Of a DNA stretch of 61,578 nt, positions 7,634-16,918 are shown one piece after another. This DNA is from Chloroflexota bacterium (lineage in GTDB: Bacteria; Chloroflexota; UBA11872). The position numbers and the translations under genes were made by a program. Below the pieces are notes generated by a model. That model saw nothing but the letters and a program-made list of their open reading frames with translations. It ran no database searches and was not told where the DNA came from. Location of the stretch: contig JAJDZD010000049.1 in NCBI GenBank assembly GCA_022824865.1, forward strand, positions 1-61,578. Direction: 5' to 3'. The first letter of the stretch is position 1. Each line of letters starts with the position of its first letter.

Positions 7634-8598
7634 GGAATCAGGAGCACCTTGCCGCTCGTTTCACGGCCCTGGAGGGCGACGTGAGCGTCGGCGGCGTTTG
7701 CCAGTGAGACTTCGCGGTCGATCATCAGGGTCAGATCGCCGGCCGCGACCCAGGACAAGACATCGCCCGCGCGCCATTCCAGTTCGTCGCGCGTGAGCGT
7801 GTAGTGGCCGAGGCTGGGGCGGGTGAGGAAGAGCGAGCCCTTGGCGTTGAGGATCTGCGGATTCAGTTCCGGCACCGCGCCGCTGGATGCGCCGTAGAGC
7901 GCCAGCAGGCCGCGCGGCTTGAGGCAGTCGAAACTGCGCTCGTAGGTCGCGGCGCCAACGCCGTCGTAGACGACTTCGACACCAGCCCCGTCGGTCAGCC
8001 GGCGGACCTCTTCGAGAAAGTCGGTTTCGGTGTAGATGATGACGTCGTCTGCTCCCGCCGCTGCCGCGATGTCAGCTTTGGCGGCCGTTCCGGCGGTGGC
8101 AATCACGCGGGCGCCAGCGCGCTTGGCCATCTGGCTCAGCAGGCGCCCCACGCCGCCGGCGCCGGCGTGCACGACGGCCGTGTGACCAGCCGACAGCGGA
8201 TAGGTGCTGTGGGCCAAGTAGTGGGCGGTCATGCCCTGCAGCATGGCGGCGGCGGCCTGTCGGGTGTCAATGGCGTCCGGCAGCTTGACCAACTGGGCGA
8301 CGGGCACCGCCTGCAGGTCGGCGTAGGAACCCAGCTGCATCGCGTGCGCGACCCGGTCGCCAACCGCAAGGCCGCTGACATCGGATCCGACAGCCTCAAC
8401 CACGCCGGCGCCTTCCATCCCCAGGGTGAACGGTGGATCGAGCGGATACAGGCCGCTGCGCTGGTAGGTGTCGATGTAGTTGACGCCGATCGCCTCGATT
8501 CGGATGACCGCCTCGTCGGCGGCCGGCGTCGGATCGTCAATGGTCTCGTAGGAAAGGGCTTCGGGTCCGCCCGGCTGGTTGACGCGAATGGCCTGCAT
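7630..8598 (-). CDS. NADPH:quinone oxidoreductase, zeta-crystallin type
   Basis: A 322-residue medium-chain reductase without zinc ligands. The N-terminal pattern (G-G-P-E-A-L, I-G-V-N-Y-I-D-T-Y near 38-46, G-M-E-G-A-G near 60-65) and the cofactor loop A-G-A-G-G-V-G at 145-151 are those of quinone reductase Qor/zeta-crystallin. It reduces quinones or related alpha,beta-unsaturated carbonyls with NADPH. Its stop codon overlaps the proposed start of the HD phosphohydrolase, indicating a two-gene operon. Confidence 0.88.
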   Translation of the reverse strand: MQAIRVNQPGGPEALSYETIDDPTPAADEAVIRIEAIGVNYIDTYQRSGLYPLDPPFTLGMEGAGVVEAVGSDVSGLAVGDRVAHAMQLGSYADLQAVPVAQLVKLPDAIDTRQAAAAMLQGMTAHYLAHSTYPLSAGHTAVVHAGAGGVGRLLSQMAKRAGARVIATAGTAAKADIAAAAGADDVIIYTETDFLEEVRRLTDGAGVEVVYDGVGAATYERSFDCLKPRGLLALYGASSGAVPELNPQILNAKGSLFLTRPSLGHYTLTRDELEWRAGDVLSWVAAGDLTLMIDREVSLANAADAHVALQGRETSGKVLLIP

Positions 8599-8675
8599 GG
8601 AAATCCCCTAAAGGCACGACTGCTTGCGCCATTGTCCACGTTCGAGCCGGTCGTTGTGTCATACCATGCGCGCCC

Positions 8676-9920
8676 GTGCAATCAGGACGCGCCCTAGACA
8701 CTGTCGCCTCGCTACTTCCGCGCGTCTATATCCAGATCTTCACCAGCTCAATCGGCATGGGCATGCTGGTGCCCACGCTGCCCCTGTTCGTGGCCGATCT
8801 GGTACGAGACCCGGTCACGGGCCAGGAGAACATCACGCTGGTCGGCCTGGCGCTCGGGATGGCGGCGCTGGGCACATTGCTCTGGACGCTGCCATCGGGT
8901 CTGCTGCTCAACCGGATATCAGAGTCGGTAGGACAGGTAGCCGGCCTGGTGGTCATGGCCACCGCCGTGATGGTGCTGGCCGTCTCGCCGCCGTATTCGG
9001 TGCTGATCGTCGCCCGATTGATGATGGGCGCGGGGATGGGCCTGTGGGCGCTCTCGCGCATGCAGTACATGCGTCGCGTGACTCCACGGCACCAGCGCGG
9101 GCGGATCATGTCGCTGTTCGGGGGTACGAACCGGATTGGCATGTTTGTCGGTCCAGGCGTCGGCGGACTTGTCGCCAGCACGTTGGGCTACGAGGCGATG
9201 TTCCTGATCGCCGGCGCCTGTATGGCCGTTGGGCTGATTCCGGCTCTGGCGTTTCGGGACGCGCCTGACAGCGATACGGCAAGGACGCAGTCAGCTACGA
9301 GCCTGCTTCGCGGGCTGGGGGAGACGCTGCACACGCACCGCCGCGTACTGCTGAGGGCTGGGACCGGCCACATCTTTGCGCAGGCCATTCGCTCAGGGCG
9401 TCCGGTGGTCCTGCCGCTCTACGGCGCTTTCGCCCTGGGGCTGGACGAGCGGGAGATCGGCCTGGCTGTGAGCGCCTCGGCGGCCATCGACATGACGCTG
9501 TTTCCGCTGGCCGGCTACCTGATGGATCACTTCGGGCGGAAGTTCGCGATCGTGCCGTCGTTCGCGTTGTTCAGCGCCTCGATGGCGTTGCTGAGCCAGG
9601 CCCGGGACTTTACGGGGCTCATCCTGATCGGGCTGTTGATCGGGTTTTCCAACGGAATTGGGTCAGGCTCGATGCTGACGCTGGGGGCCGATCTGACGCC
9701 GTCCCAGAGGCCAGGCGAGTTCCTGGCGGTGTGGCGCCTTGTCGGAGGAATCGGCGACATGGGCGGGCCGGTCGTCGTGGGCGGTGTGGCCGACCTGTTC
9801 GGTCTGATGCTGGCCCCGTTCTTTGTAGCCGCGATGGGCTTGTGCGGTGCGCTGACGTTTGGCCTCTTTGTTCCCGAGACGCTGGAGAAGAGGTCGGCGC
9901 CGACAGCGCCAGAGCCGTAA
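8676..9920 (+). CDS. major facilitator superfamily transporter
   Basis: A 414-residue protein with about twelve hydrophobic segments. Features of the MFS fold include R-I-S-E-S-V-G after helix 2, the acid-basic loop F-G-R-K near the start of the second half (G-Y-L-M-D-H-F-G-R-K), and the paired G-x-x-x-G helices. It looks like a drug or metabolite efflux (DHA1-like) carrier, but the substrate cannot be told from the sequence. The GTG at 8676 is taken as the start. It is divergently oriented from the quinone reductase with only 77 bases between. Confidence 0.82.
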   Translation: MQSGRALDTVASLLPRVYIQIFTSSIGMGMLVPTLPLFVADLVRDPVTGQENITLVGLALGMAALGTLLWTLPSGLLLNRISESVGQVAGLVVMATAVMVLAVSPPYSVLIVARLMMGAGMGLWALSRMQYMRRVTPRHQRGRIMSLFGGTNRIGMFVGPGVGGLVASTLGYEAMFLIAGACMAVGLIPALAFRDAPDSDTARTQSATSLLRGLGETLHTHRRVLLRAGTGHIFAQAIRSGRPVVLPLYGAFALGLDEREIGLAVSASAAIDMTLFPLAGYLMDHFGRKFAIVPSFALFSASMALLSQARDFTGLILIGLLIGFSNGIGSGSMLTLGADLTPSQRPGEFLAVWRLVGGIGDMGGPVVVGGVADLFGLMLAPFFVAAMGLCGALTFGLFVPETLEKRSAPTAPEP

Positions 9921-9965
9921 CCGGGACTGGTACCGTGACCGGCGGAGGGAGTCCGGAGTCACTGG

Positions 9966-10655
9966 ATGTCGGAGGTGTTTGCCGGGTTTCCGCGCGAAGG
10001 CTTCGACTTTCTACGGGACCTGGCCGAGAACAACAACAAGCCGTGGTTCGAGGCTAACCGGCGCGGCTATGACGAGGGTCTGCTGGAACCGGGGCGGCTG
10101 TTCGCGGTGGCGATGGGCATGGCACTGTCGGAGTTCGCGCCCGGGATTCATGCCGAGCCGCGAGTGAGCGGCTCAATATTTCGTATCCATCGCGACATCC
10201 GGTTCAGCCGCGACAAGCGTCCGTACAAGACTCATTTCGATATGTGGTTCTGGCAGGGCCATCGGCACAGCCGGGACTGTCCGGGCTACTTTCTGCGGCT
10301 TACACCCGACGCGGTTGTGGCGGGGGCCGGACGGCATGCGTTCGACAAGGCGACGCTGGAGGCCTATCGAACGGCGGTGGCGGACGAGCGCCGAGGTGCG
10401 GCGCTGGAGCAGGCACTGGCGACAGTGCGCGCGGCGGGCGCCGATGTGGGCGGGGCGCACTACAAGCGGGTTCCGCGGGGGTTCGCGGCCGATCACCCAC
10501 GAGCCGATTTGCTGCGATACAACGCGCTGCATGCCTGGATCGAGGAGCCGTTGCCGCCCGAGGTGCATACAGCCGAGTTCGTGGACTTCTGCTGTGAGCG
10601 GTTCCGGAAGGTCTCGCCAGTACAGCGTTGGATACTTGACCTGCAGGACTGGTAG
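9966..10655 (+). CDS. DUF2461 family protein
   Basis: A 229-residue protein matching the DUF2461 (TIGR02453) family over its full length. Visible hallmarks are the N-terminal L-A-E-N-N-N-K-P-W-F segment (about 18-27), I-F-R-I-H-R-D-I-R-F-S-R-D-K-R-P-Y-K-T-H (about 71-90) and the C-terminal region. The biochemical function is unknown. GGAG lies upstream of the ATG at a suitable distance. It is followed by the DUF3500 gene after 33 bases, same strand. Confidence 0.88.
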   Translation: MSEVFAGFPREGFDFLRDLAENNNKPWFEANRRGYDEGLLEPGRLFAVAMGMALSEFAPGIHAEPRVSGSIFRIHRDIRFSRDKRPYKTHFDMWFWQGHRHSRDCPGYFLRLTPDAVVAGAGRHAFDKATLEAYRTAVADERRGAALEQALATVRAAGADVGGAHYKRVPRGFAADHPRADLLRYNALHAWIEEPLPPEVHTAEFVDFCCERFRKVSPVQRWILDLQDW

Positions 10656-10688
10656 CAAGCCGATGGCAGCGAGAGAGAGCGTGACTCG

Positions 10689-11696
10689 ATGACGACGGAC
10701 ATCACCACGGCCTCGCGCGCCGTAGCTGTAGCCGCCGAGATGGCCGAGGCGGCCAACGGCTTTGTGGATTCACTGGATGGCAGTCAACGGGCGGTGGCGA
10801 CGTTTCCGTTTGCTGGCGACGAGCGGTACCTCTGGCACTACACGCCGGTTGAGCGGAATGGGCTGCGGCTCAAGGACATGACCGCGGCGCAGCGCGCGGC
10901 GGCGTTCCGAATGATGAATACGGCGCTGAGCGCACACGGAGCGCGCAAGGCGCGGGAGATCATCGAGTTGGAAGCCATCCTTGACGAGTGGGAAGGCATC
11001 CAGAACGATCGAATGCACTGGCTGCGAGATCCTGAGATCTACTACTTCAGCGTATTCGGGGAACCGGGCGGCGAGGAGCCCTGGGGCTGGCGAGCCGGCG
11101 GACATCACATCGGGATCCACGCCACAGTCATAGCCAACACCTATGTGTCGGTGCTGCCGCTGTTCCTGGGCGCGAATCCCGCGGAGGTACGGCACGGCGA
11201 GCACAAGGGCGTGCGCACGCTGGCCGAAGAAGAGGACCTGGCGCGCGATCTGTTGGGTCGGCTGGATGCGGAGCAGAAGGCGCTGGCGATCGTGGATCCG
11301 ATCGCGCCCGACGACATCCTGACCAAGAACTATCGGGTGGCGGACCCGGAGGAGATTCCGACGGCGGGAATCACGCTGGCGGAGTTGCGAGACGGGCAGC
11401 GGAACGGGCTGATTGGGTTGCTGCGGCATTACGTCGAGCGGAAGGCTGCGGACCTGGCGGAGAACGAGTGGCGGAAGATCGAGTTGGATGGGCTGGATGA
11501 CGTTCGCTTCCTGTGGGCGGGGCCGGAGGCGCGGGGCGAAGGGCATTACTACGCGGTGGCCGGGCCGGCGTTCGTGATCGAGTACGACAACACGCAGAAC
11601 GAGGCGAACCACATCCACTCGGTGATGCGCAGCTACTCGGGCGACTGGGGCGAGGACCTGCTAGCGGCGCATTATGAACACGGACATCACCACTAG
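10689..11696 (+). CDS. DUF3500 domain protein
   Basis: A 335-residue protein that matches DUF3500 by the repeated signatures W-H-Y-T-P and R-x-G-L-x-L-x-D-M (about 52-68), G-A-R-K-A-R-E-I-I-E-L-E (about 85-96), and the H-H-I-G-I-H segment (about 141-146). The end, S-Y-S-G-D-W-G-E-D-L-L-A-A-H-Y, is typical. No signal peptide is seen although some homologues are secreted. The function is unknown. It probably shares a transcript with the DUF2461 gene. Confidence 0.85.
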   Translation: MTTDITTASRAVAVAAEMAEAANGFVDSLDGSQRAVATFPFAGDERYLWHYTPVERNGLRLKDMTAAQRAAAFRMMNTALSAHGARKAREIIELEAILDEWEGIQNDRMHWLRDPEIYYFSVFGEPGGEEPWGWRAGGHHIGIHATVIANTYVSVLPLFLGANPAEVRHGEHKGVRTLAEEEDLARDLLGRLDAEQKALAIVDPIAPDDILTKNYRVADPEEIPTAGITLAELRDGQRNGLIGLLRHYVERKAADLAENEWRKIELDGLDDVRFLWAGPEARGEGHYYAVAGPAFVIEYDNTQNEANHIHSVMRSYSGDWGEDLLAAHYEHGHHH

Positions 11697-11699
11697 GAG

Positions 11700-14600
11700 C
11701 TAGCTGGCGGCGGCTTCGGCGGTGCCGGAGTCGGGGGGTGGCGGCCAGCCGTTGATCAGCGTGAGATTTCGTCCGGGCTGGGCAGGGACGCGGGCGTCAG
11801 GGGTGATGACGCCGGTGAGGTTGAGGGGGTCGACGGCGGCCAGGCGGAGGGTTTCGTCGGATCCCTGATCGCGGCGTGCGCGGCGCAGGGCGTTGACGGC
11901 GTCGGGGAGAGCAAACTGTTCGCCGGCGAAGCCAGCCACAAAGCGGCCGCCGCGGACTTCGCCGCGGGCTTCGAGGCGTCGCAGGGCACGAAGCACGTCG
12001 CGCCAGGGGAGGCGGAAGCTCTCGCGACGAATGACGTCGCGGAAGACGACGCCGTAGCGGTCGAGGAGGGTAGTGGCGACGGTCTCGGCGACTTCGTCGG
12101 CGTCGATGCCGGCGGCGGGCGGTTGGAGGGTCGACCAGCGACCCGGGGGTCCGCCGACGGCGAATCGACCGGCGCGGCGGGTGTGCCGCCAGCGGCGGCG
12201 GCCAGTGCTGGACCAGCCCGAGGCGATGGCGCGGAGACCTTCGTAGCCGTCGGAGGTGACGCGGCCGGCGGCGATGAGGTCGCGCAGGCCGTCCTCGACG
12301 TCAGCGGCGAGGCGCCGGGTGCGCATGACGATCTGTTCGAAGAAAAGCGCGCCGCTTTCGCTCAACAGGGCGTCGATTGAGCGGGCGGCGCCAGCGAGTT
12401 CGGGTGGCTCGGCTTCCGAGTCCGTGCCGCCGTTGCGCCAGCGGGCAGCCTGGAGCAGCAGGTCGAAGTCCTCGCGCAATCCGAGGGTGACGGGGGTGGC
12501 GCGGGTTGCGGGGGCGCTGCGGCGTTCGGGGTCGGAATTGCGTTCGCTGAGACGGCCCCAGACGACGTCGCCGGCGAGGCAGAGCTCGTCCAACCATTGA
12601 GTGCGAAAGCCGCGGACGCGGGCCGGGAGTACCGCGCCCTCCCAGGCGGCGGCCGGCAACTCAAAGCCCTGCAGTCGCTGGATGGCCTGCCGAAGGCCGG
12701 CCTTCCCGAAGAGAGTGTGACCCTGGGCGGCGTGTTGCCAGCGGATGAGGAAGCGCATGAAGTCGCGGACGGATACCGGCTCGATTTCGCGGCGGAGTCG
12801 GTCGAGGGTGAGGCGGTGGATGCGGGCCAGAAGGCGGCGATCGCAAACGTCCTCGACGTTGGGGTCGCGAAAGTGTCCGGGAAGGATGAAGCCGCTGACT
12901 TGAAGCTGCATCAGACCGCGGGCGACGTCTTTGGGCGTCAGGCCGCAGCGTGTTGCGAGTTCCTCGGGAGTGGTCGGTCCGCAGACCTCAGTGTGTCCAC
13001 GCAGCAGCAGGCGGCGGGCTTCCTCGCGGTCAGCCACCTGGATAGCCACGCCGGAGGGCAGCGCCAGGCTGGGCACGGCGTCGGAACCGAAGAGGGCGCG
13101 CATGACGTCCACATTCTCGGCGGCGAACCAGAGGGTGCTTCCATCGACCTCGCACCTGGCGGTACGACCGCGGTCCTTGAGCTCATCAAGCCAACGGTTC
13201 CAGTTGGCGACGGACGAGGCATCGACAGCAACGAGGCCGAGGAGGGCGTCGTGGACCTCCTCGGCGTCCCGAGGTTGTGGCCAGGCTTCTTCGACCACGC
13301 GTTCGATGGCTGCGGGATCCAGACGACCGAGGTCGCGAGCGCTTTCGGGGAGGGCGCGGCGGGTCGCGACGGCGCGTGAACGGCGCTCCTCAAGGGGGGC
13401 GTCGTCAAGGAAGGTATAGGGGCGACCGTTGAGGATTTCGTGGGCAAGGGGCGACGGCTCGGTGGTGTCGCGGGCGTGGAGAGTGATGTGGCCGTCGTCG
13501 ATGCGCTGCAGCACCTGCTCCAGCCCGCGGACGTCCATGGCTTCGAAGAGACAGTCGTCGAGGGTCTGGCGAATCAGGGGGTGGTCCGGGGGAACCAGGG
13601 GACCGTGGACGTTTTCCTGGCAGCCGATCTGTTCGGGAAAGACAGCGGCCATGAGGTCGTCTGAGCGCATGCGTTGGATGTTGGGCGGGACCTTCTTGCC
13701 GCCGCGCAGGCGGGGGACGGCCAAGGCGCGGGTGAGGTTCCAGCGCCAGCGGGTGGGGAACATGGGGGTGTAGAGGATGGATTGCTCGACGGACTTGAGG
13801 GCGTTGTTGGCGGTGACGTAGCGGAAGGTCTCTTCGAGCGGGAAGGCGTGCTGGGGGCCGAGCGAGAGGAGGATGGCGTCGTCGTTGGCGGCGGCCTGGA
13901 GTTCGAAGTCAAAGCGGACGCAGAACCGTTTGCGGAGGGCCAGACCCCAGGCGCGGTTAATGCGCTGGCCGAAGGGGGCGTGGACGACGAGTTGCATGCC
14001 GCCGGAGTCGTCGAAGAATCGTTCGAAGACCACGTCGTGGTCGGAGGGCATGACGCGCAGGCCGTCGTGGGAGGCGCGTAGGTAGTCGGCGATTTGGTGG
14101 GCGCCGAGTTCGGAGACGTTGCACTCGTCGCGCAGCCAGTCGACCAGGTTCGGGTCGGTTAAGCGGTCAGCCACGTCGCGGCGGAGGCGGCCTACGGCTT
14201 GCGAGAGTTCGATGGTGCGGCCTGGGGCTTCTCCGAGCCAGAAGGGGATGGTGGGCGGCGCGCCCTGGGCATCGATGACGCGTACGGTGTTCTGGACGAC
14301 GCGACGGATCTGCCAGGAGGTGTTGCCGAGCAGGAAGATGTCGCCGGCGATGCTCTCGATGGCGAAATCTTCATTGACAGAGCCGACGAAGGTCTCGTCC
14401 GGTTCGGCCACGACGCGGAAGTCGCCGAGCTCGGGAATGGTGCCGCCGTTTTGCAGGGCGGTGAGGCGGGCGGCGCGGCGGCCCCGGACGACGTTGTTGA
14501 TGCGGTCGAAGTGGATAAGGGGCGCTGCTCGACCGCCGCCATCGCCGATGCCGGTGGCGAGCATGTCCACGATTTCGAGGTAGGACTCGCGGGTCAGAGC

Positions 14601-15956
14601 GCGGAAGGGGGTGGCGCGTCGGAAGAGGTTGAAGAGGTCGTCGAGTTGCCAGTCTTCGCAGGCGGCCTCGGCCACGACTTGCTGGGCGAGGACGTCGAGG
14701 GGGGCGACGAGCTGGACGATGCGGTCCAGTTCGCCGGCGCGGACGGCGCGCATGAGGGCGGCGCTTTCGACCAGTTCGTCGCGGGTGGTGGGGAAGAGGC
14801 GGCCCTTCGGGCGGAGGCCGAGGGCGTGTCCGGATCGGCCGATGCGTTGCAGGAAGACGGCGATGCTGCGGGGCGAGCCGATCTGGCAGACGAGGTCAAT
14901 GCTGCCGATGTCGATGCCGAGTTCAAGCGAGGCGGTGGCGACGAGGGCTTTGAGCCGGCCGTCCTTGAGCTGCTGTTCGACGTGGAGGCGGCGCTCGCGG
15001 GAGAGGCTGCCGTGGTGGCTGGCGACGCCTTCCTCGCCAAGGCGGTCGCGCAGGTTGTGAGAGACGCGCTCGGCCAGGGCGCGGGTGTTGACGAAGACGA
15101 GCGTGGTGTGGTGCTGGACGATGAGGTCGGCGAGGCGGTTGTAGATGTCGTCCCACTGCTCGCGGGGGGCGACGGCTTCAAGGTCGGAGGGTGGGGTCTC
15201 GACGGCGAGGTCGAGGTCGCGCTGGTGGCCTAGGTCGACGGTGACACAGGGGCGGGCGTCACCGTGGTCGTCGGCGCCGGTGAGGAAGGCGGCGAGTTCC
15301 TGGATGGGTCGCTGGGTGGCGGAGAGGCCGACGCGCTGGGGGCGGCGCCGGCAGATGTGGTTGAGGCGTTCGAGCGAGAGGGCGAAGTGGCTGCCGCGGC
15401 GGTCGCGGGCGAGGGCGTGGATTTCGTCGACGATGACGGTGTCGACTTGGCGGAGGGTTTCGCGGGCCCGCTGGGAGGTGAGCATCAGGTAGAAGGACTC
15501 AGGAGTGGTGATGAGGATGTGGGGCGGGCGGGTGACGAGGGTGCGGCGACGCGAGGGCTTGGTGTCACCGGTGCGGAGGCCAACGCGGATTTCGGGGAGG
15601 GCGACGCCCTGGGATTCGGCGAGTTCGCGGATGGCGGCGAGGGGGGTCTGGAGGTTGCGCTCGATATCGTGGCCGAGGGCCTTGAGGGGCGAGATGTAGA
15701 CGATGCGGGTAACGGGTTCGAGGTCCTCGACCTCGCCGCGGCGGATGAGTTGGTCTATGCCGGTGAGGAAGGCGGCGAGGGTTTTGCCGGAGCCGGTGGG
15801 GGCGGCGACGAGGGTGTCCTGACCGGAGCGGATGGCGGGCCAGGCGGCGGCCTGGGCGTCGGTGGGGGCCTGGAAGGTGGCGGCGAACCAGTCGGCGACG
15901 ACGGGGTGGAAGGCGACGCCGGCGGTGGCGGTGGGGGCTGGGTTAGGCGGGGACAT
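11700..15956 (-). CDS. lhr: large ATP-dependent helicase Lhr
   Basis: A 1418-residue superfamily 2 helicase with the Lhr layout. Motif I is A-P-T-G-S-G-K-T at 52-59, motif II D-E-I-H at 177-180, and motif VI Q-R-I-G-R-S-G-H near 500. An Lhr-type winged-helix/beta-barrel region and a long C-terminal domain follow. Lhr acts on RNA:DNA hybrids and forked DNA and is linked to DNA repair. The frame is open to 16313, but the 119 extra residues are proline-rich and of random appearance, so the start is set at the ATG at 15956, 17 residues before the first family-like sequence. No clear ribosome-binding site precedes it. Confidence 0.9.
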   Translation of the reverse strand: MSPPNPAPTATAGVAFHPVVADWFAATFQAPTDAQAAAWPAIRSGQDTLVAAPTGSGKTLAAFLTGIDQLIRRGEVEDLEPVTRIVYISPLKALGHDIERNLQTPLAAIRELAESQGVALPEIRVGLRTGDTKPSRRRTLVTRPPHILITTPESFYLMLTSQRARETLRQVDTVIVDEIHALARDRRGSHFALSLERLNHICRRRPQRVGLSATQRPIQELAAFLTGADDHGDARPCVTVDLGHQRDLDLAVETPPSDLEAVAPREQWDDIYNRLADLIVQHHTTLVFVNTRALAERVSHNLRDRLGEEGVASHHGSLSRERRLHVEQQLKDGRLKALVATASLELGIDIGSIDLVCQIGSPRSIAVFLQRIGRSGHALGLRPKGRLFPTTRDELVESAALMRAVRAGELDRIVQLVAPLDVLAQQVVAEAACEDWQLDDLFNLFRRATPFRALTRESYLEIVDMLATGIGDGGGRAAPLIHFDRINNVVRGRRAARLTALQNGGTIPELGDFRVVAEPDETFVGSVNEDFAIESIAGDIFLLGNTSWQIRRVVQNTVRVIDAQGAPPTIPFWLGEAPGRTIELSQAVGRLRRDVADRLTDPNLVDWLRDECNVSELGAHQIADYLRASHDGLRVMPSDHDVVFERFFDDSGGMQLVVHAPFGQRINRAWGLALRKRFCVRFDFELQAAANDDAILLSLGPQHAFPLEETFRYVTANNALKSVEQSILYTPMFPTRWRWNLTRALAVPRLRGGKKVPPNIQRMRSDDLMAAVFPEQIGCQENVHGPLVPPDHPLIRQTLDDCLFEAMDVRGLEQVLQRIDDGHITLHARDTTEPSPLAHEILNGRPYTFLDDAPLEERRSRAVATRRALPESARDLGRLDPAAIERVVEEAWPQPRDAEEVHDALLGLVAVDASSVANWNRWLDELKDRGRTARCEVDGSTLWFAAENVDVMRALFGSDAVPSLALPSGVAIQVADREEARRLLLRGHTEVCGPTTPEELATRCGLTPKDVARGLMQLQVSGFILPGHFRDPNVEDVCDRRLLARIHRLTLDRLRREIEPVSVRDFMRFLIRWQHAAQGHTLFGKAGLRQAIQRLQGFELPAAAWEGAVLPARVRGFRTQWLDELCLAGDVVWGRLSERNSDPERRSAPATRATPVTLGLREDFDLLLQAARWRNGGTDSEAEPPELAGAARSIDALLSESGALFFEQIVMRTRRLAADVEDGLRDLIAAGRVTSDGYEGLRAIASGWSSTGRRRWRHTRRAGRFAVGGPPGRWSTLQPPAAGIDADEVAETVATTLLDRYGVVFRDVIRRESFRLPWRDVLRALRRLEARGEVRGGRFVAGFAGEQFALPDAVNALRRARRDQGSDETLRLAAVDPLNLTGVITPDARVPAQPGRNLTLINGWPPPPDSGTAEAAAS

Positions 15957-16454
15957 GGGAGGGCATTGTAACCGAACAAGAGGCGAACGGTGAGAGGGGG
16001 GTGAGTGGGCCGGCGAAACGGGAGGTCTCGCGCGCAGTAAGAGTTTTTTCCAAAAAACTCTTGAGGGGGCGGGGGGTGCATTTCTGCCGGTTTTCGGGTG
16101 CCGGGGGCGCAGGGGCGGATTCCCCGGATTGAGGGGATGGCGGAGGGGGTGGTGGGGTGGTGTTGGGCGGACCCATGGTGGGTGCGCGGAGGTGGCTGGT
16201 GCGGCGAGAGCGCCAGGGGTGGATGAGGGAGGCGAGAAGGTCCAGGTGGGGTTGACTGGTGGGCATCTGGGAAGGGTTGCGGGGCCTATGCAAGTAGTGT
16301 ACATTCTGAGCACGCTAGGGGCAAGGGGATTGGGGAAGGAGTGAGCGACGAGGAGTGAGATTAGGAAGGGGTGAGGCTCGAGGGGAGAGAAGTGCGAGGG
16401 GGCAGAAAAGGGGCAGAGCGGCGGTGGGCAGCGGGTTATTTGGCAGCGGGGCGG
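15957..16454. other. intergenic region upstream of lhr
   Basis: About 500 bases without a supportable gene. The plus strand is strongly purine/G-rich and the open frames across it have low-complexity translations. The only clear structure is the AT-rich inverted repeat at 16039-16062. The lhr promoter should lie here. Confidence 0.5.
16039..16062. repeat. perfect inverted repeat (11-bp arms)
   Basis: AAGAGTTTTTT and AAAAAACTCTT are separated by two cytosines, a perfect 11-bp hairpin or cruciform in a strongly GC-rich context. It could act as a terminator-like or regulatory hairpin about 83 bases upstream of lhr. The stem is too AT-rich for a classic intrinsic terminator, so the role is open. 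Confidence 0.55.
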
Positions 16455-16793
16455 TTAGGCGGCGTCGGTGTGGCGGTTGGGGTCGTTTTGGGTGGCGGCG
16501 AGACCTTGAATGGCGCCCTCGAGGCGGGCTGTGCGCTCGGCCAGCGCCTGGACGTCCTGGCGCAGACGCTGGTTGTCGGCGTGGACCTCGGCGCGGAGGG
16601 CGCGATTGTCAGCTCGGACTTCCTCACGAAAGGTCTGCATGTCGGCGCGGACTTCCGCGCGCAGGCGCTGATTGTCGGCGCGAAGTTCGGCCAAGCCCCG
16701 GTCCGTGTGGGTGCGGCCGTCGCGCCAGATGGCCACAATCAGCCCGGCCAGGGTCGCGCTCATGGCCAGGATGCCGATGAGTTCGGGGGTCAT
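16455..16793 (-). CDS. membrane-anchored coiled-coil protein, array copy 1
   Basis: A 112-residue protein with an N-terminal membrane helix (M-T-P-E-L-I-G-I-L-A-M-S-A-T-L-A..., residues 1-23) followed by a charged helix built from 11-residue units of the type R-A-D-N-Q-R-L-R-A-E-V, then the shared ending D-V-Q-A-L-A-E-R-T-A-R-L-E-G-A-I and a short acidic tail. Eleven-residue (hendecad) periodicity predicts a right-handed or nearly straight coiled coil. GGAG stands eight bases before the ATG. It is the last of four tandem paralogues reading leftwards and is nearly identical over its first 50 residues to the copy at 17575. Function unknown. Confidence 0.7.
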   Translation of the reverse strand: MTPELIGILAMSATLAGLIVAIWRDGRTHTDRGLAELRADNQRLRAEVRADMQTFREEVRADNRALRAEVHADNQRLRQDVQALAERTARLEGAIQGLAATQNDPNRHTDAA

Positions 16794-16918
16794 GGGGCGG
16801 CTCCGTGGAGGTGGTCGGCTAGGTCACGGTCCGCCCGGGGGTACCGTAGCACGGGCAACTGGCGGGGCTGGCGCTGGGGGAAGCGAACCCGGATCTTGCG
16901 GCGCGGGTTGGGCTGGTG

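Noticed and set aside
14199..15233. Long plus-strand open frames antisense to lhr
   Set aside because: Translations are Gly/Glu/Val/Asp-rich mirror images of the helicase coding strand with no domain sequence; they result from high GC at third codon positions.
15957..16313. N-terminal extension of lhr to 16313
   Set aside because: The 119 added residues are proline-rich and unlike Lhr; the ATG at 15956 is close to the first conserved sequence.
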